Shown piece by piece: positions 17,556 through 26,670 of a stretch of DNA of 64,000 bases (positions are counted from its first letter, which is position 1; each line of letters begins with the position of its first letter). The notes below the pieces were generated by a model, which saw only the letters and a program-made list of their open reading frames with translations, was not told where the DNA came from and searched no databases. Source of the stretch: JASUTC01 sp035447925 (GTDB lineage Bacteria > Thermotogota > Thermotogae > MWEM01). Location of the stretch: NCBI GenBank assembly GCA_035447925.1, contig DAOTHY010000002.1:1-64000 (forward strand), in the 5' to 3' direction. The translations under genes were made by a program, and so were the position numbers.

Positions 17556-17636
17556 GATCTCTCCTGACTTTCAAAAATATAGCATGTTTAAATTAATTGG
17601 ATCATTTCGCTATCAAAAATGTTGGCCATATTCTGC

Positions 17637-18494
17637 TTACTGATTTACTTTTGCGATTCTAGAAAATATTGCAATGGTATTGAAAATGTCTTTATAACTA
17701 TGATTCTTATACTGAATGGTTCTCGCATCAATCCTTGAAGTTTGCGGGATAAATTGCGCTATATCTGCCATTTCAGTTTTATTGAATTCAATAGTCAGAA
17801 GAATCGGATGATCATAATCAGACTCGAATTTATATACCGGTAATTCATTCAAATTAGATCTTAATACTTTTTTCACTGCTTCGATTGTATTATTCTTAAC
17901 GATGTTCATCGGATAGTGTTTTGCTGCAAAACGAGTAATCGCTTCTTTTGTCACGACATACTCAATCCAGTTCAGGTCTTTGTTCTCTTCCAACTGTTTT
18001 TTTAGCCCCATATCCCCGGTGATAAGCCCAACCGGAACTCCGTGATACCCAGCATAAGCCGCATTCAAAATAGTTTCATTGACATTTTTCTCGTTAATCC
18101 AGACATTATGAAAAGCGCTGTTGGAAAAAGTATGATCCATTGTGGATTGCTGCCTTCCAACACCGGCATGATATCCAAGAAAAAAAGCAACATCATAACG
18201 TTTGTCAAACATTGGCATCATGTATTCCGGCCTGGGAGAACCTGTTATCAAATAGAGTCTATCGTCCATTTCTGTGATGTCATACTCAAGACTATCACCG
18301 TTATTGTGTGAGTCAGCAATAACTATTTCATCAATTAGATGATTATGTTCACTTTCGTGAATCCCTTTGATAACCCATTCCACTTGTTTTTTTATACATT
18401 TTCTGACCTGTTGTCTTGTTGCAAATTCATCTTCTTGCGACCAATTAATTGTTCCAGCAATCCCTTCCATGTCTATCGAACAGAATATCTTCAT
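17637..18494 (-). CDS. M55-family D-aminopeptidase (DppA-like)
   Basis: The N-terminus KIFCSIDMEGIAGTINW carries the DxE zinc ligands (D8, E10) of the DppA family. Other ligands lie in DSHNNG, LGYHAGVG and the NEKNVNE region; DHTFS and GLITGD are also conserved. DppA of Bacillus is a self-compartmentalising zinc peptidase acting on D-Ala-containing peptides. The 285-residue length is normal. AAGGGGGG precedes the ATG. The membrane protein downstream could be functionally linked. The upstream neighbour scpB is divergent. Confidence 0.9.
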   Translation of the reverse strand: MKIFCSIDMEGIAGTINWSQEDEFATRQQVRKCIKKQVEWVIKGIHESEHNHLIDEIVIADSHNNGDSLEYDITEMDDRLYLITGSPRPEYMMPMFDKRYDVAFFLGYHAGVGRQQSTMDHTFSNSAFHNVWINEKNVNETILNAAYAGYHGVPVGLITGDMGLKKQLEENKDLNWIEYVVTKEAITRFAAKHYPMNIVKNNTIEAVKKVLRSNLNELPVYKFESDYDHPILLTIEFNKTEMADIAQFIPQTSRIDARTIQYKNHSYKDIFNTIAIFSRIAKVNQ

Positions 18495-18601
18495 TTCTTT
18501 ACCCCCCTTATGTTTTATCAGGATTATAGCATGTTTTTATATTCTCTTTCCTTAAATGTTATAATAAAGATGAATATACATTGTTTTTTATGGGGGAGTA
18601 T

Positions 18602-19231
18602 ATGAAAAAAACTTCAGTGATTGAGGCTTTGATTTTTTCGACCAATAAAGGATTAGATATCCCGCAGCTTACCAAGTTTTCAGAAATCACTAAAACGGAA
18701 GTCGAAAGTATACTCCAAGAGCTTCATGATCGTTATGAAAGTGATGATCATGGAATTCGGCTAAAGCGTGTTGGAAAAAAATATGGTTTTTTCACAAAGG
18801 AAGAGTATTCTGAGTATGTAGAAAGATTGATTAGAAGACCCGTTGAGAAATTAACACCTTCTCAGGTAGAAGTGTTAGCCATTGTAGCAAAAAATGGTAA
18901 CTGTACGAAAAGCCAGGTGGAGATAGTACGTGGAAAAGATTGTTCAAATCAGCTTTTGGAATTATTACTGGCGGGATTAATCAAAAGAAAAAGAGTCAAA
19001 GCGCCTGGAAGACCTTATGCCTATTCGGTTACTGAGAATTTCTATGAGATATTTAAGATGTCTGATTTAGAATTATACGAGGAACTGGGTGAATCATTCC
19101 TAGATCAATCTTCTGATTCTTCTAATGAAGAATCAGAAAAGGAAATCAATCACTTAGTGAAAGAACCCGAAGAAGAAGAAGAAGAAAACAACGAATCTAA
19201 AGAAACCACACAAGAAACTACACCTGAATAA
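18602..19231 (+). CDS. scpB: Segregation and condensation protein B
   Basis: ScpB forms the SMC-ScpA-ScpB condensin with two winged-helix domains. The first covers about residues 1-75 (VIEALIFSTNKGLDIPQLTK) and the second about 80-150 (LTPSQVEVLAIVAKNGNCTK and the GRPYAYSVTENF block). The C-terminal 50 residues are a very acidic tail of Glu and Asn beyond the core domain. ATG at 18602 follows GGGGGAG; an earlier in-frame ATG lacks a site. scpA is not nearby. The arginine deiminase gene follows after 50 bases. Confidence 0.92.
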   Translation: MKKTSVIEALIFSTNKGLDIPQLTKFSEITKTEVESILQELHDRYESDDHGIRLKRVGKKYGFFTKEEYSEYVERLIRRPVEKLTPSQVEVLAIVAKNGNCTKSQVEIVRGKDCSNQLLELLLAGLIKRKRVKAPGRPYAYSVTENFYEIFKMSDLELYEELGESFLDQSSDSSNEESEKEINHLVKEPEEEEEENNESKETTQETTPE

Positions 19232-19281
19232 TTAAAACATATGATAGAATTAGAAAAATAAAAAGATATGGAGGAAAAAGG

Positions 19282-20565
19282 GTGAAGAATGATCCGTATA
19301 GAAAAACCAAGATGCAGGTAGAAGTGAATTCTGAAATCGGTGTATTAGAAGGTGTCATATTGCATACCCCAGGTCCGGAGGTTGAGAATATGACTCCAGA
19401 GAATGCTCAAAGGGCACTATATAGCGACATATTAAACTTAGCTGTGGCAAAAGAAGAATACTCGGAACTGATAGGGGTATTAGAAAAGACCACAAAAATC
19501 TTCCAGGTTAAAGATCTTCTACAAGATGCTCTTCGAGATGAAGGGGTAAAAAGAGAACTGATTGATGAAATATGTGAAAATGAACACATACAGGATTATA
19601 AAAGGTATTTACTTTCTCTTTCCGAATTTGAACTTGCTTCTCAATTAATAGAGGGTGTTCCACTTGAAAAACGATCTTTGTCTGACTACTTGAGTCAAGA
19701 AAGATACGCTTTGAGACCTTTGCATAACTTTTTCTTTACCCGAGATGCCTCAGTCAGTATCTCAAATCACGTTTTAATCAACAAAATGGCGACCCCTGTA
19801 AGGGCACGTGAGTCACTTATCATGGAAACCATTTTTAATCACAGTTCCATGGTCACAGCCGATACCATTAATCCAACAAGAAGGCGTTATTTAACTGATT
19901 CATTGTATAGTGAAGGCGGCGATTTATTGATTGCTAGCGAGGATATATTGCTGTTTGGTATGGGAGCCAGAACATCCTCTCAAGGAATAGACTTCGTCAT
20001 CGATCACATCAAACATCGAGGAGAATCAAAACACATCATAGTTCAAGAACTGCCTAAATTCCCAGAATCATTCATCCATTTAGATATGGTATTTACATTA
20101 TTGGATATCAATAAATGCATGGCATATGAACCGGTTATTCTAAAAAGAAATAATCTTAAAACACTCCATATTAATATTGTTAGTGGAAAAGTAGACATAT
20201 GGGAAGAGGATAATATCATCGATTCTTTGAGAAGGCTTGGGATGCCCATTGAACCCGTTTTTTGCGGAGACAACAAAGATGAATGGGTTCAGGAAAGAGA
20301 ACAATGGCATAGTGGCGCTAACTTCTTCACCTTGGCACCAGGAAAGATTATCGGCTATAAAAGAAATGTTAGTACAATTAACGCACTGAATAAAGCAGGT
20401 TTTGAAGTGATTGAAGCGGAAGAAATTATCAGCGGAAAGAGAAGAATGAACGATTACAAACGTTGTGTGATTACCATCGAAGGTTCAGAACTATCCAGAG
20501 GTGGCGGTGGCTGTCGTTGTATGACGATGCCTGTTAGGCGAAAACCGGTAGATTGGAAAAAATGA
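19282..20565 (+). CDS. arcA: Arginine deiminase
   Basis: The enzyme hydrolyses arginine to citrulline and ammonia. Family motifs are complete: HTPGPEVENMTPEN near residue 29, FFTRDASV, the EGGDLLI segment, HLDMVFTLLD with a catalytic His/Asp, and the C-terminal GGGGCRCMTMPVRR with the nucleophilic Cys. The length of 427 residues is slightly above the typical 410. The GTG start at 19282 follows GGAGGAAAAAGG. No arcB or arcC is adjacent. It overlaps the next gene by 4 bases (ATGA), so arginine catabolism is translationally coupled to a radical SAM gene, an unusual pairing. Confidence 0.95.
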   Translation: MKNDPYRKTKMQVEVNSEIGVLEGVILHTPGPEVENMTPENAQRALYSDILNLAVAKEEYSELIGVLEKTTKIFQVKDLLQDALRDEGVKRELIDEICENEHIQDYKRYLLSLSEFELASQLIEGVPLEKRSLSDYLSQERYALRPLHNFFFTRDASVSISNHVLINKMATPVRARESLIMETIFNHSSMVTADTINPTRRRYLTDSLYSEGGDLLIASEDILLFGMGARTSSQGIDFVIDHIKHRGESKHIIVQELPKFPESFIHLDMVFTLLDINKCMAYEPVILKRNNLKTLHINIVSGKVDIWEEDNIIDSLRRLGMPIEPVFCGDNKDEWVQEREQWHSGANFFTLAPGKIIGYKRNVSTINALNKAGFEVIEAEEIISGKRRMNDYKRCVITIEGSELSRGGGGCRCMTMPVRRKPVDWKK

Positions 20566-22436
20566 GTACCTTAAATCAGCAGAGAATTCAAATGAACCGA
20601 AAATCCACGAACCAGTTCCTCCATGAAAAAGGGTTGTTTTACACCGTTGAAAAACCTTCAAGATATATCGGGAACGAGTACAACGGGATCAAGAAAATAT
20701 GGGACACAAAGCTACTCAAATTTCTTCTTGTCTTTCCTGATATATATGATATTGGTATGAGTCATTTAGGATTAAAAGTATTGTATGAAATATTGAATAA
20801 AAATAACGCTTTTTTAGCTGAACGTTCCTTTTTGCCATGGAAAGATTTATTAGCAATAATGGAAAGCGAAGATTTAGAACCATTCAGCCTTGAAAGTTAT
20901 CGCTCACCGAACGAATTTGATGTCCTAGGATTTACCCTTCAATATGAGCTTTCCTATCCGGGAATGTTGAAGTATCTTCAATTGGCTCACATTAACCCAT
21001 ATACCCGTGATAGAACGGAAAATGATCCGCTAATTATTGCAGGCGGACCATGCGTTTATAATCCTGAGCCCATTGCTGAATTTGTCGATGCCTTTTTAAT
21101 AGGTGATGGAGAAGAAGCAATCATTGAGATAGGCGAGTCTTTACTCAAAACAACGAATTTACCAAAGATTGAACGATTATATCGTTTGGTGAATGATGTG
21201 AATGGGATATATGTACCAATATTCTATGAACAAATTGATGGCTATATTCAGCCTAAATCGGATGTTAAGTATCAAGTTCCAAAGAGAATTCAAAAGAGAA
21301 TCGCTCCACTGACCGCTGAAAATGACCCTTTACATCAGTTGGTTCCTTTTACACAAACCATTCATGACAGAGGGGTTGTTGAAGTGATGAGAGGTTGTAC
21401 CAGAGGGTGTCGATTTTGTCATGCCGGGATGGTATATAGACCTTCAAGAGAGAGGTCTAAAGAAGAGATTATAAAAGCTTGTTATGAAATTCTTAAAAAT
21501 ACCGGTTTTGATGAAATTTCATTGCTTTCCTTAAGTACTTTGGACCATTCTGAAATATCAGAAATAACCGATGTTTTGATTGATCATTTGAACGAAAAAA
21601 AGATATCCCTTTCAATACCTTCAAGCCGAGTAGACCAATTTGGAGTTGACATTGCTGAAAAAGTATCTCATGTAAGAAAAACAGGACTTACAGTTGCTCC
21701 AGAGGCTGGGACACAAAGGATGAGAGATAGAATTAACAAAAATATTAATGAAAATCAGATTTTTGAGATGATAAAAATTGCCCTCTCAAAGGGATGGAAA
21801 AGAGTAAAACTCTATTATATGGCAGGTTTACCCTTTGAAACAGAGGGTGATCTCAGCGGTATCATCGAGACAGTAAAAAAGTGCAGGCAGTTGGGCATGA
21901 AAAATATTTCAGTTAGTGTTTCAGGCTTTATTCCAAAGCCTCACACCCCTTTTCAATTTGCTGCACAGAATTCAGTTCACGAAATGCATTCGAAAATCAG
22001 AAAACTATCCGTATTAAAAAATTTCTCGAATTTTGAATTTCACAGACCCGAGATTAGTTTTATAGAAGGGGTATTATCGCGAGGAGATCGAAATCTTTCC
22101 AAAGTTCTATTAAAAGTAGTTGAAAAAGGTGGTTATCTTGAAGCATGGAAAGATCAGTTCTCTTATGAAAGATGGTCTAGCTCCTTTAAGGAATTTGGCA
22201 TCACACCTGAGAAGTATATAAGAGCGAGGGGTTTTAAAGAAAGATTGCCATGGGATCATATAGATTCAGGAATAAAAAGAGAATTTTTGATCAAAGAATA
22301 TCAAAATAGTTTTATCGGGTTTCAAACGAATGATTGCAAACGTAACGAATGCACCAACTGCGGGGTTTGTTTTGATTTAGAAGATTCAAAGACAATCATG
22401 AAGTTCAATCATCAAGGAGGGAAAGCCTTTGATTAA
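20562..22436 (+). CDS. B12-binding-domain radical SAM protein, TIGR03960 type
   Basis: The N-terminal part (residues about 1-250) is a B12-binding-like domain with LLVFPDIYDIGMSHLGLKVL. The radical SAM core follows with the CxxxCxxC cluster in RGCTRGCRFCHAGMVYRP and the TVAPEAGTQRMRD block. The C-terminal NDCKRNECTNCGVCFD adds a cysteine-rich patch. TIGR03960 proteins have an undefined role and usually precede a DUF2344 gene; here hisS follows instead. ATG at 20562 overlaps the arcA stop by 4 bases; an in-frame upstream ATG lies within arcA and is less likely. Confidence 0.9.
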   Translation: MSTLNQQRIQMNRKSTNQFLHEKGLFYTVEKPSRYIGNEYNGIKKIWDTKLLKFLLVFPDIYDIGMSHLGLKVLYEILNKNNAFLAERSFLPWKDLLAIMESEDLEPFSLESYRSPNEFDVLGFTLQYELSYPGMLKYLQLAHINPYTRDRTENDPLIIAGGPCVYNPEPIAEFVDAFLIGDGEEAIIEIGESLLKTTNLPKIERLYRLVNDVNGIYVPIFYEQIDGYIQPKSDVKYQVPKRIQKRIAPLTAENDPLHQLVPFTQTIHDRGVVEVMRGCTRGCRFCHAGMVYRPSRERSKEEIIKACYEILKNTGFDEISLLSLSTLDHSEISEITDVLIDHLNEKKISLSIPSSRVDQFGVDIAEKVSHVRKTGLTVAPEAGTQRMRDRINKNINENQIFEMIKIALSKGWKRVKLYYMAGLPFETEGDLSGIIETVKKCRQLGMKNISVSVSGFIPKPHTPFQFAAQNSVHEMHSKIRKLSVLKNFSNFEFHRPEISFIEGVLSRGDRNLSKVLLKVVEKGGYLEAWKDQFSYERWSSSFKEFGITPEKYIRARGFKERLPWDHIDSGIKREFLIKEYQNSFIGFQTNDCKRNECTNCGVCFDLEDSKTIMKFNHQGGKAFD

Positions 22437-23691
22437 AAGACCTAAGGGCACTTACGATATTTTTGGTGAGGATGTCCCCTTTTGGCATCATTTTGAAAAC
22501 AAAGCAAAAGAATCGGCTCGGGTATTCGGTTTTCAGGAAATTCGTACTCCTGTTCTCGAAAGGACAGAGCTATTTAAAAGAAGCGTTGGCGATGAGACGG
22601 ATATCGTTCAAAAAGAAATGTACACATTTGATGATAAAGGTAACAGGAGTATGACCATGAGACCTGAGGGAACAGCCTCTGTCATCAGGGCTTTTCTAGA
22701 AAACAACATGATGAGTTCAGGATTGCCTCAAAAACTATTTTATATGGGGCCTATGTTTCGTTATGAAAAGCCGCAAACAGGTCGATATAGACAGTTTCAT
22801 CAGTTTGGAGCTGAAATCATAGGATCAGGCTTCTCAAAAGCTGATGCAGAAATTATCTGGCAGGCTCAATACTTAATTGAAAGTTTACATCTTCATAATT
22901 ACATGTTTCATATCAACCATTTAGGTTGTTCTTCAGATCGTATCAAATATAAAGAAGCTTTGAAAACCTACTATCAAGAGCATTACGATTCGTTGTGTGA
23001 AGATTGTAAATCCCGATATGAACATAATATTCTGAGGCTTTTAGATTGCAAAAAACCCAAGGATGAAGAACTTAAAGCAGATGCTCCAAAGATTACAGAT
23101 TATTTGTGTGACTCTTGTTCCAAGGATTATTCAAACATCAAAAAGCAATTGGAACAATTATCCATTGAATACTTTGAGAATCCTTTTCTTGTAAGAGGAC
23201 TTGATTATTATACGGGCATGGTATTTGAAGTGAAATATCCATACGCTGATACAATACTTGATATACTTGGTGGCGGAAGATATGATCAGGTCATCGGTGA
23301 ACTTGGCGGAAAAGATATACCAGCAGTCGGTTATGCTTGCGGAATAGAGAGGATTTTATCCATTATGAAAGAAGAAGAGGTTGAAATAAAGATCAAACCC
23401 TTCTCAGAGGTCTATGTACTGGGTATGTGTGAAGAAGCAGAAACCTATGTGATGAAAATTGTGCGATTTTTAAGAAGAAAAATGATAAGTGTCGAGCATG
23501 ACTTAATGGGAAGGGGTTTGAAGAGCCAAATGAAATATGCTTCAAAAATCGGAACCCGATTCACCATCATCCTGGGGGAAGAGGAAATCAACAACGGTAT
23601 TTATATTGTCAAAGACATGGAAACCGGTAATCAGACTAGCGTTGAGAGCAGTTGGATAGAAAACTACATCTTAGATAAACTTGACGAATAA
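22429..23691 (+). CDS. hisS: Histidyl-tRNA synthetase
   Basis: A class II synthetase of 420 residues. Motif 1 is near RTPVLERTELFKRSVGDETD and motif 2 is FRYEKPQTGRYRQFHQFGAE. The histidine-specific LVRGLDYYTGMVFE and GGGRYDQVIGELGG are present, and the C-terminal anticodon-binding domain begins near AEVYVLG-like SEVYVLGMCEEAE. It starts at a TTG (22429) preceded by AAGGAGGG and overlaps the radical SAM gene by 8 bases. Four cysteines around residues 185-230 (CEDCKSRYEHN and CDSCSKDY) form a zinc-site-like insertion as in some bacterial HisRS. Confidence 0.95.
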   Translation: MIKRPKGTYDIFGEDVPFWHHFENKAKESARVFGFQEIRTPVLERTELFKRSVGDETDIVQKEMYTFDDKGNRSMTMRPEGTASVIRAFLENNMMSSGLPQKLFYMGPMFRYEKPQTGRYRQFHQFGAEIIGSGFSKADAEIIWQAQYLIESLHLHNYMFHINHLGCSSDRIKYKEALKTYYQEHYDSLCEDCKSRYEHNILRLLDCKKPKDEELKADAPKITDYLCDSCSKDYSNIKKQLEQLSIEYFENPFLVRGLDYYTGMVFEVKYPYADTILDILGGGRYDQVIGELGGKDIPAVGYACGIERILSIMKEEEVEIKIKPFSEVYVLGMCEEAETYVMKIVRFLRRKMISVEHDLMGRGLKSQMKYASKIGTRFTIILGEEEINNGIYIVKDMETGNQTSVESSWIENYILDKLDE

Positions 23692-23712
23692 AGTCTGTAC
23701 AATAGGGAGATA

Positions 23713-24333
23713 TTGGCATTGAAATTATCAAATTATATCTTAATCATGTCGTTAATAATGATTGTATTGGTGGGAGTCCTCATTTTTTTTGCAGGGACAC
23801 TGATGATTGATACCAATACCTTACAGCAGCATTCTATTCGTTTGAATGAGCTGAATTCAGATATTCACATTTCAATGCTGAACACCGAAAAGGGTATGGA
23901 ATTTGATCTATGGACGATTAATGCCTTTAGAAAAACATTGGAAGACTTTTTAGAAAAAAATGCAATAAAAACCTGGTTTTTAATTGATCCCGAAAAAAAC
24001 GTAGAAGAATCTACAGAATATTTAAAAAAAACGATCATGCAATTTTACGATTTTGCATTTAATCAAAAAGAGGAAATTATTCACTCGTACACGCAAATCA
24101 GACCCGCTTTGGTTGAAAGTTTATCAAAAAATGATCGGTCTTTGGAAGGTGCCATTATATTAGGACAAAAGATTGCATTTGGTTTGTTAATGAGCATATT
24201 ACTCACCGTTATTTTAATATATTTTTTGATTTTTTTCCCATTAATAAAGGAACTTGCCAATTACAATCTAAAAAGGTCGGCGTCTTTAGTCTTCAAAGAA
24301 TTTAAAGAAAGATTACCCAAGTGGAAAAAATAA
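23713..24333 (+). CDS. Two-helix membrane protein of unknown function
   Basis: The 206-residue protein has a membrane helix near the N-terminus (LIMSLIMIVLVGVLIFFAG) and another near the C-terminus (LLMSILLTVILIYFLIFFPL), with an extracytoplasmic loop of about 120 residues and a short basic cytoplasmic tail. This topology resembles membrane-bound sensors without an output domain. Two TTG codons (23713, 23719) can start it; GGGAG fits the second slightly better. No family recognised. It begins a run of envelope genes (PEGA protein, rod protein, foldase). Confidence 0.65.
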   Translation: MALKLSNYILIMSLIMIVLVGVLIFFAGTLMIDTNTLQQHSIRLNELNSDIHISMLNTEKGMEFDLWTINAFRKTLEDFLEKNAIKTWFLIDPEKNVEESTEYLKKTIMQFYDFAFNQKEEIIHSYTQIRPALVESLSKNDRSLEGAIILGQKIAFGLLMSILLTVILIYFLIFFPLIKELANYNLKRSASLVFKEFKERLPKWKK

Positions 24334-24354
24334 CAACAAATCATATGGAGTGTG

Positions 24355-24948
24355 ATGAAAAAGATGAATAACAAAAAACTGATGTGGATTTTATTATTAG
24401 TCATCATTGCGTTTGCAGGATTTAACATATACACTTTTTTTACTAATCGCCAGAATTATTCACAAATAGAATTTGCTGCTACTTATACTTTTGAAAAGGG
24501 TTTAAAAACAACTATTGAAAATTCAGTCTTGTTTGGTTCGGAAAAAGTATCTGATTTGGAAAATTCCATGGAAAGTTTCAATAGCGTCCCTGATGCAGAA
24601 AAAAAGGAGAACTACCGAGAAGTATTGACGCAACTGGAGAAGAACACAGATATCCCCATTGGAATCGACGAGTATGAGGCTGTAGCCTTTATGGAAAATG
24701 GTTCATTGCGAATTGAAGAGAAAAGTGTAATTAGTGGAATGGTCAAAGAAACGGACAAAGGATGGATAACGGATTTTGGAACTAACCGCTTAGAATTGAA
24801 AGAAAATTCAAATTCAAAATTGATTTTTATCTTTCCGGAAGATGCAACGCTCATTTCAGTTGATCCTGAGCCAACTGAACGTATTGGCAATGTGTTGACC
24901 TGGAAGGATATTGGTGAGATTCAGTTTCCAAATATAGAATATCAATAA
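24355..24948 (+). CDS. Membrane-anchored protein of unknown function
   Basis: One N-terminal membrane helix (LMWILLLVIIAFAGFNIYTF) is followed by about 170 extracytoplasmic residues of mixed helix and strand. GGAG lies 4 bases before the ATG at 24355; a GTG one codon upstream and an ATG at 24364 are alternatives. No domain is recognised. It lies 22 bases after the previous small membrane gene and 18 bases before the PEGA gene, so it is part of an envelope operon. Confidence 0.65.
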   Translation: MKKMNNKKLMWILLLVIIAFAGFNIYTFFTNRQNYSQIEFAATYTFEKGLKTTIENSVLFGSEKVSDLENSMESFNSVPDAEKKENYREVLTQLEKNTDIPIGIDEYEAVAFMENGSLRIEEKSVISGMVKETDKGWITDFGTNRLELKENSNSKLIFIFPEDATLISVDPEPTERIGNVLTWKDIGEIQFPNIEYQ

Positions 24949-24965
24949 ACTGGGAGGCGTGTAAA

Positions 24966-26660
24966 TTGAAACGCCAATTAATTCTTCAAATTATCATTAT
25001 CCTTGTAGTTTTTACAGTGGTCCTTTCGGTTCCAATAAAGATTAGAACCATTCCGGGAGCTGTATCAGTCTATATCAATAACACCCTGTTCGGAATTACA
25101 GATCGAAGCGGTATTCTTTCAGAGATGCTCTTTTTAGTGGAAGGTGAATATCTCTTTAAAGCAGAGAAACCAGGTTATAACACCTTAGAAAAGAGCATTG
25201 CAATCACTGAAGCTACTTCAATTTGTCTTGAAATGATTCCATCAGGGGTATTGTCTGTACAGGTGTTTCCGGAAGACGGCAGAATTTTAGTTGATGAGAA
25301 GATGGAATCCATCGGGAAGTTTGAGGAAGAACTACCGGTCGGAAAACACTATGTTGAAATAACCAGAGAAAACTATATCACCCGCACGTTTTATCTTGAA
25401 GTCAAACAGTACTCAAAAAGGGAACTGCAAGTGGTTTTGGAGAAAGAAGGTAAAACAAGAATTCTTTCCCATCCTTCAGGTGCGTTGGTTAGCATAGATG
25501 GTAACAAAATCGGTGAAACGCCTTTAGAACTGTATATAGATGAGGGTAAGCATCTCATCTCTTTTCATAAAGACTGGTATTATTCCAAAACATCTGATAT
25601 TAACATAAAGAAAGAAGGCTTGAATGAAATTACAGAGATACTCAATCCATATTCCAACCTGACCATAAAGGCGAGCCCCTCTCATACCAGTATTACGGTT
25701 AACAATAAAAAAGCAACTTCAAACCCTTTAATACTTAAGGAAATACCGCCAGGAAAATATCAATTAGTGATGAGTGCTCAAGGCTATCAACCACTTGAAA
25801 AAGAAATTGTCATCGAGATTGGAGAAAATCAGTTATTTGAAGAATTGCCTCTAAAGGAATACCAATGGACCTTTTCGTCAACACCTGCAGCAATTTTAAC
25901 CATTGACGGGAATGAAATTGGAATAACACCCGTCGAATTAGCCATTTCACATGGGGAGCATATGGTTTATTTAAGCAGTGGGGAAAAGGAATGGATGAGT
26001 CAAATCAATGTTGAGCGTGAAGGTCAAACAGCTGTTAATCTGAATCATGATACGACCATCCTTTTTGATATTATTCCAGCAGGTCAATCGTTTGTTCTTC
26101 ACAACGGTGTTGAGTATGAATCACCTGCTATAATCAATACCACGAATGGGATGCAAACCTTCGATATTGTAAGAGGCGGCTATCCGACAAGAAGGCGATT
26201 ATTCAAACTGCTACCGGGGAAGATTTATGAACAAGTTATTAACCTCGAAGGGGAATCCGAATTGTTTTTAGTGACAAAGCCTGGGGGTGCCGCTGTTTAT
26301 TGGATGGGATCTTATATAGGTGATACACCCCTTAGAGGATTAAAAATAAGACCTGGAAGTGGGATGCTTAAAATGCAATGGAGTGACGGTACACATTATG
26401 AAGAAAACTTCACTTTCCTAGATGGAGAAACGTATACGCTTTATCGTGAGATTCCATCATATACAAAACTCACAATCAATTCACTTCCGGATCGATTGGA
26501 AATCTATTTAGATGGTAAACCAAGTGGTATCACACCGTTAACCCTGAATTTAAAGCAGGGTACTTATATTATCAAATGTTTAAATCAAGCAGGCCAACAA
26601 CAAGAAAAAATCATCACTCTAAACGGGGAGTCCGAAAGAACCATTAATTTCATTTTCTAA
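24966..26660 (+). CDS. Secreted PEGA-repeat protein
   Basis: After an N-terminal signal or anchor (LILQIIIILVVFTVVLSVP) the protein is a string of about seven PEGA-type beta units of 65-75 residues. The typical pattern is visible in SIDGNKIGETPLELYIDEGK, TIDGNEIGITPVELAISHGE, YWMGSYIGDTPLRGLKIRPG and YLDGKPSGITPLTLNLKQGT. PEGA domains occur on bacterial surface proteins and S-layer-like structures, probably as scaffolds. The start is a TTG preceded by GGGAGGCG. It is followed after 10 bases by the rod-like protein, a natural cell-surface partner. Confidence 0.88.
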   Translation: MKRQLILQIIIILVVFTVVLSVPIKIRTIPGAVSVYINNTLFGITDRSGILSEMLFLVEGEYLFKAEKPGYNTLEKSIAITEATSICLEMIPSGVLSVQVFPEDGRILVDEKMESIGKFEEELPVGKHYVEITRENYITRTFYLEVKQYSKRELQVVLEKEGKTRILSHPSGALVSIDGNKIGETPLELYIDEGKHLISFHKDWYYSKTSDINIKKEGLNEITEILNPYSNLTIKASPSHTSITVNNKKATSNPLILKEIPPGKYQLVMSAQGYQPLEKEIVIEIGENQLFEELPLKEYQWTFSSTPAAILTIDGNEIGITPVELAISHGEHMVYLSSGEKEWMSQINVEREGQTAVNLNHDTTILFDIIPAGQSFVLHNGVEYESPAIINTTNGMQTFDIVRGGYPTRRRLFKLLPGKIYEQVINLEGESELFLVTKPGGAAVYWMGSYIGDTPLRGLKIRPGSGMLKMQWSDGTHYEENFTFLDGETYTLYREIPSYTKLTINSLPDRLEIYLDGKPSGITPLTLNLKQGTYIIKCLNQAGQQQEKIITLNGESERTINFIF

Positions 26661-26670
26661 GGAGGTCAAA

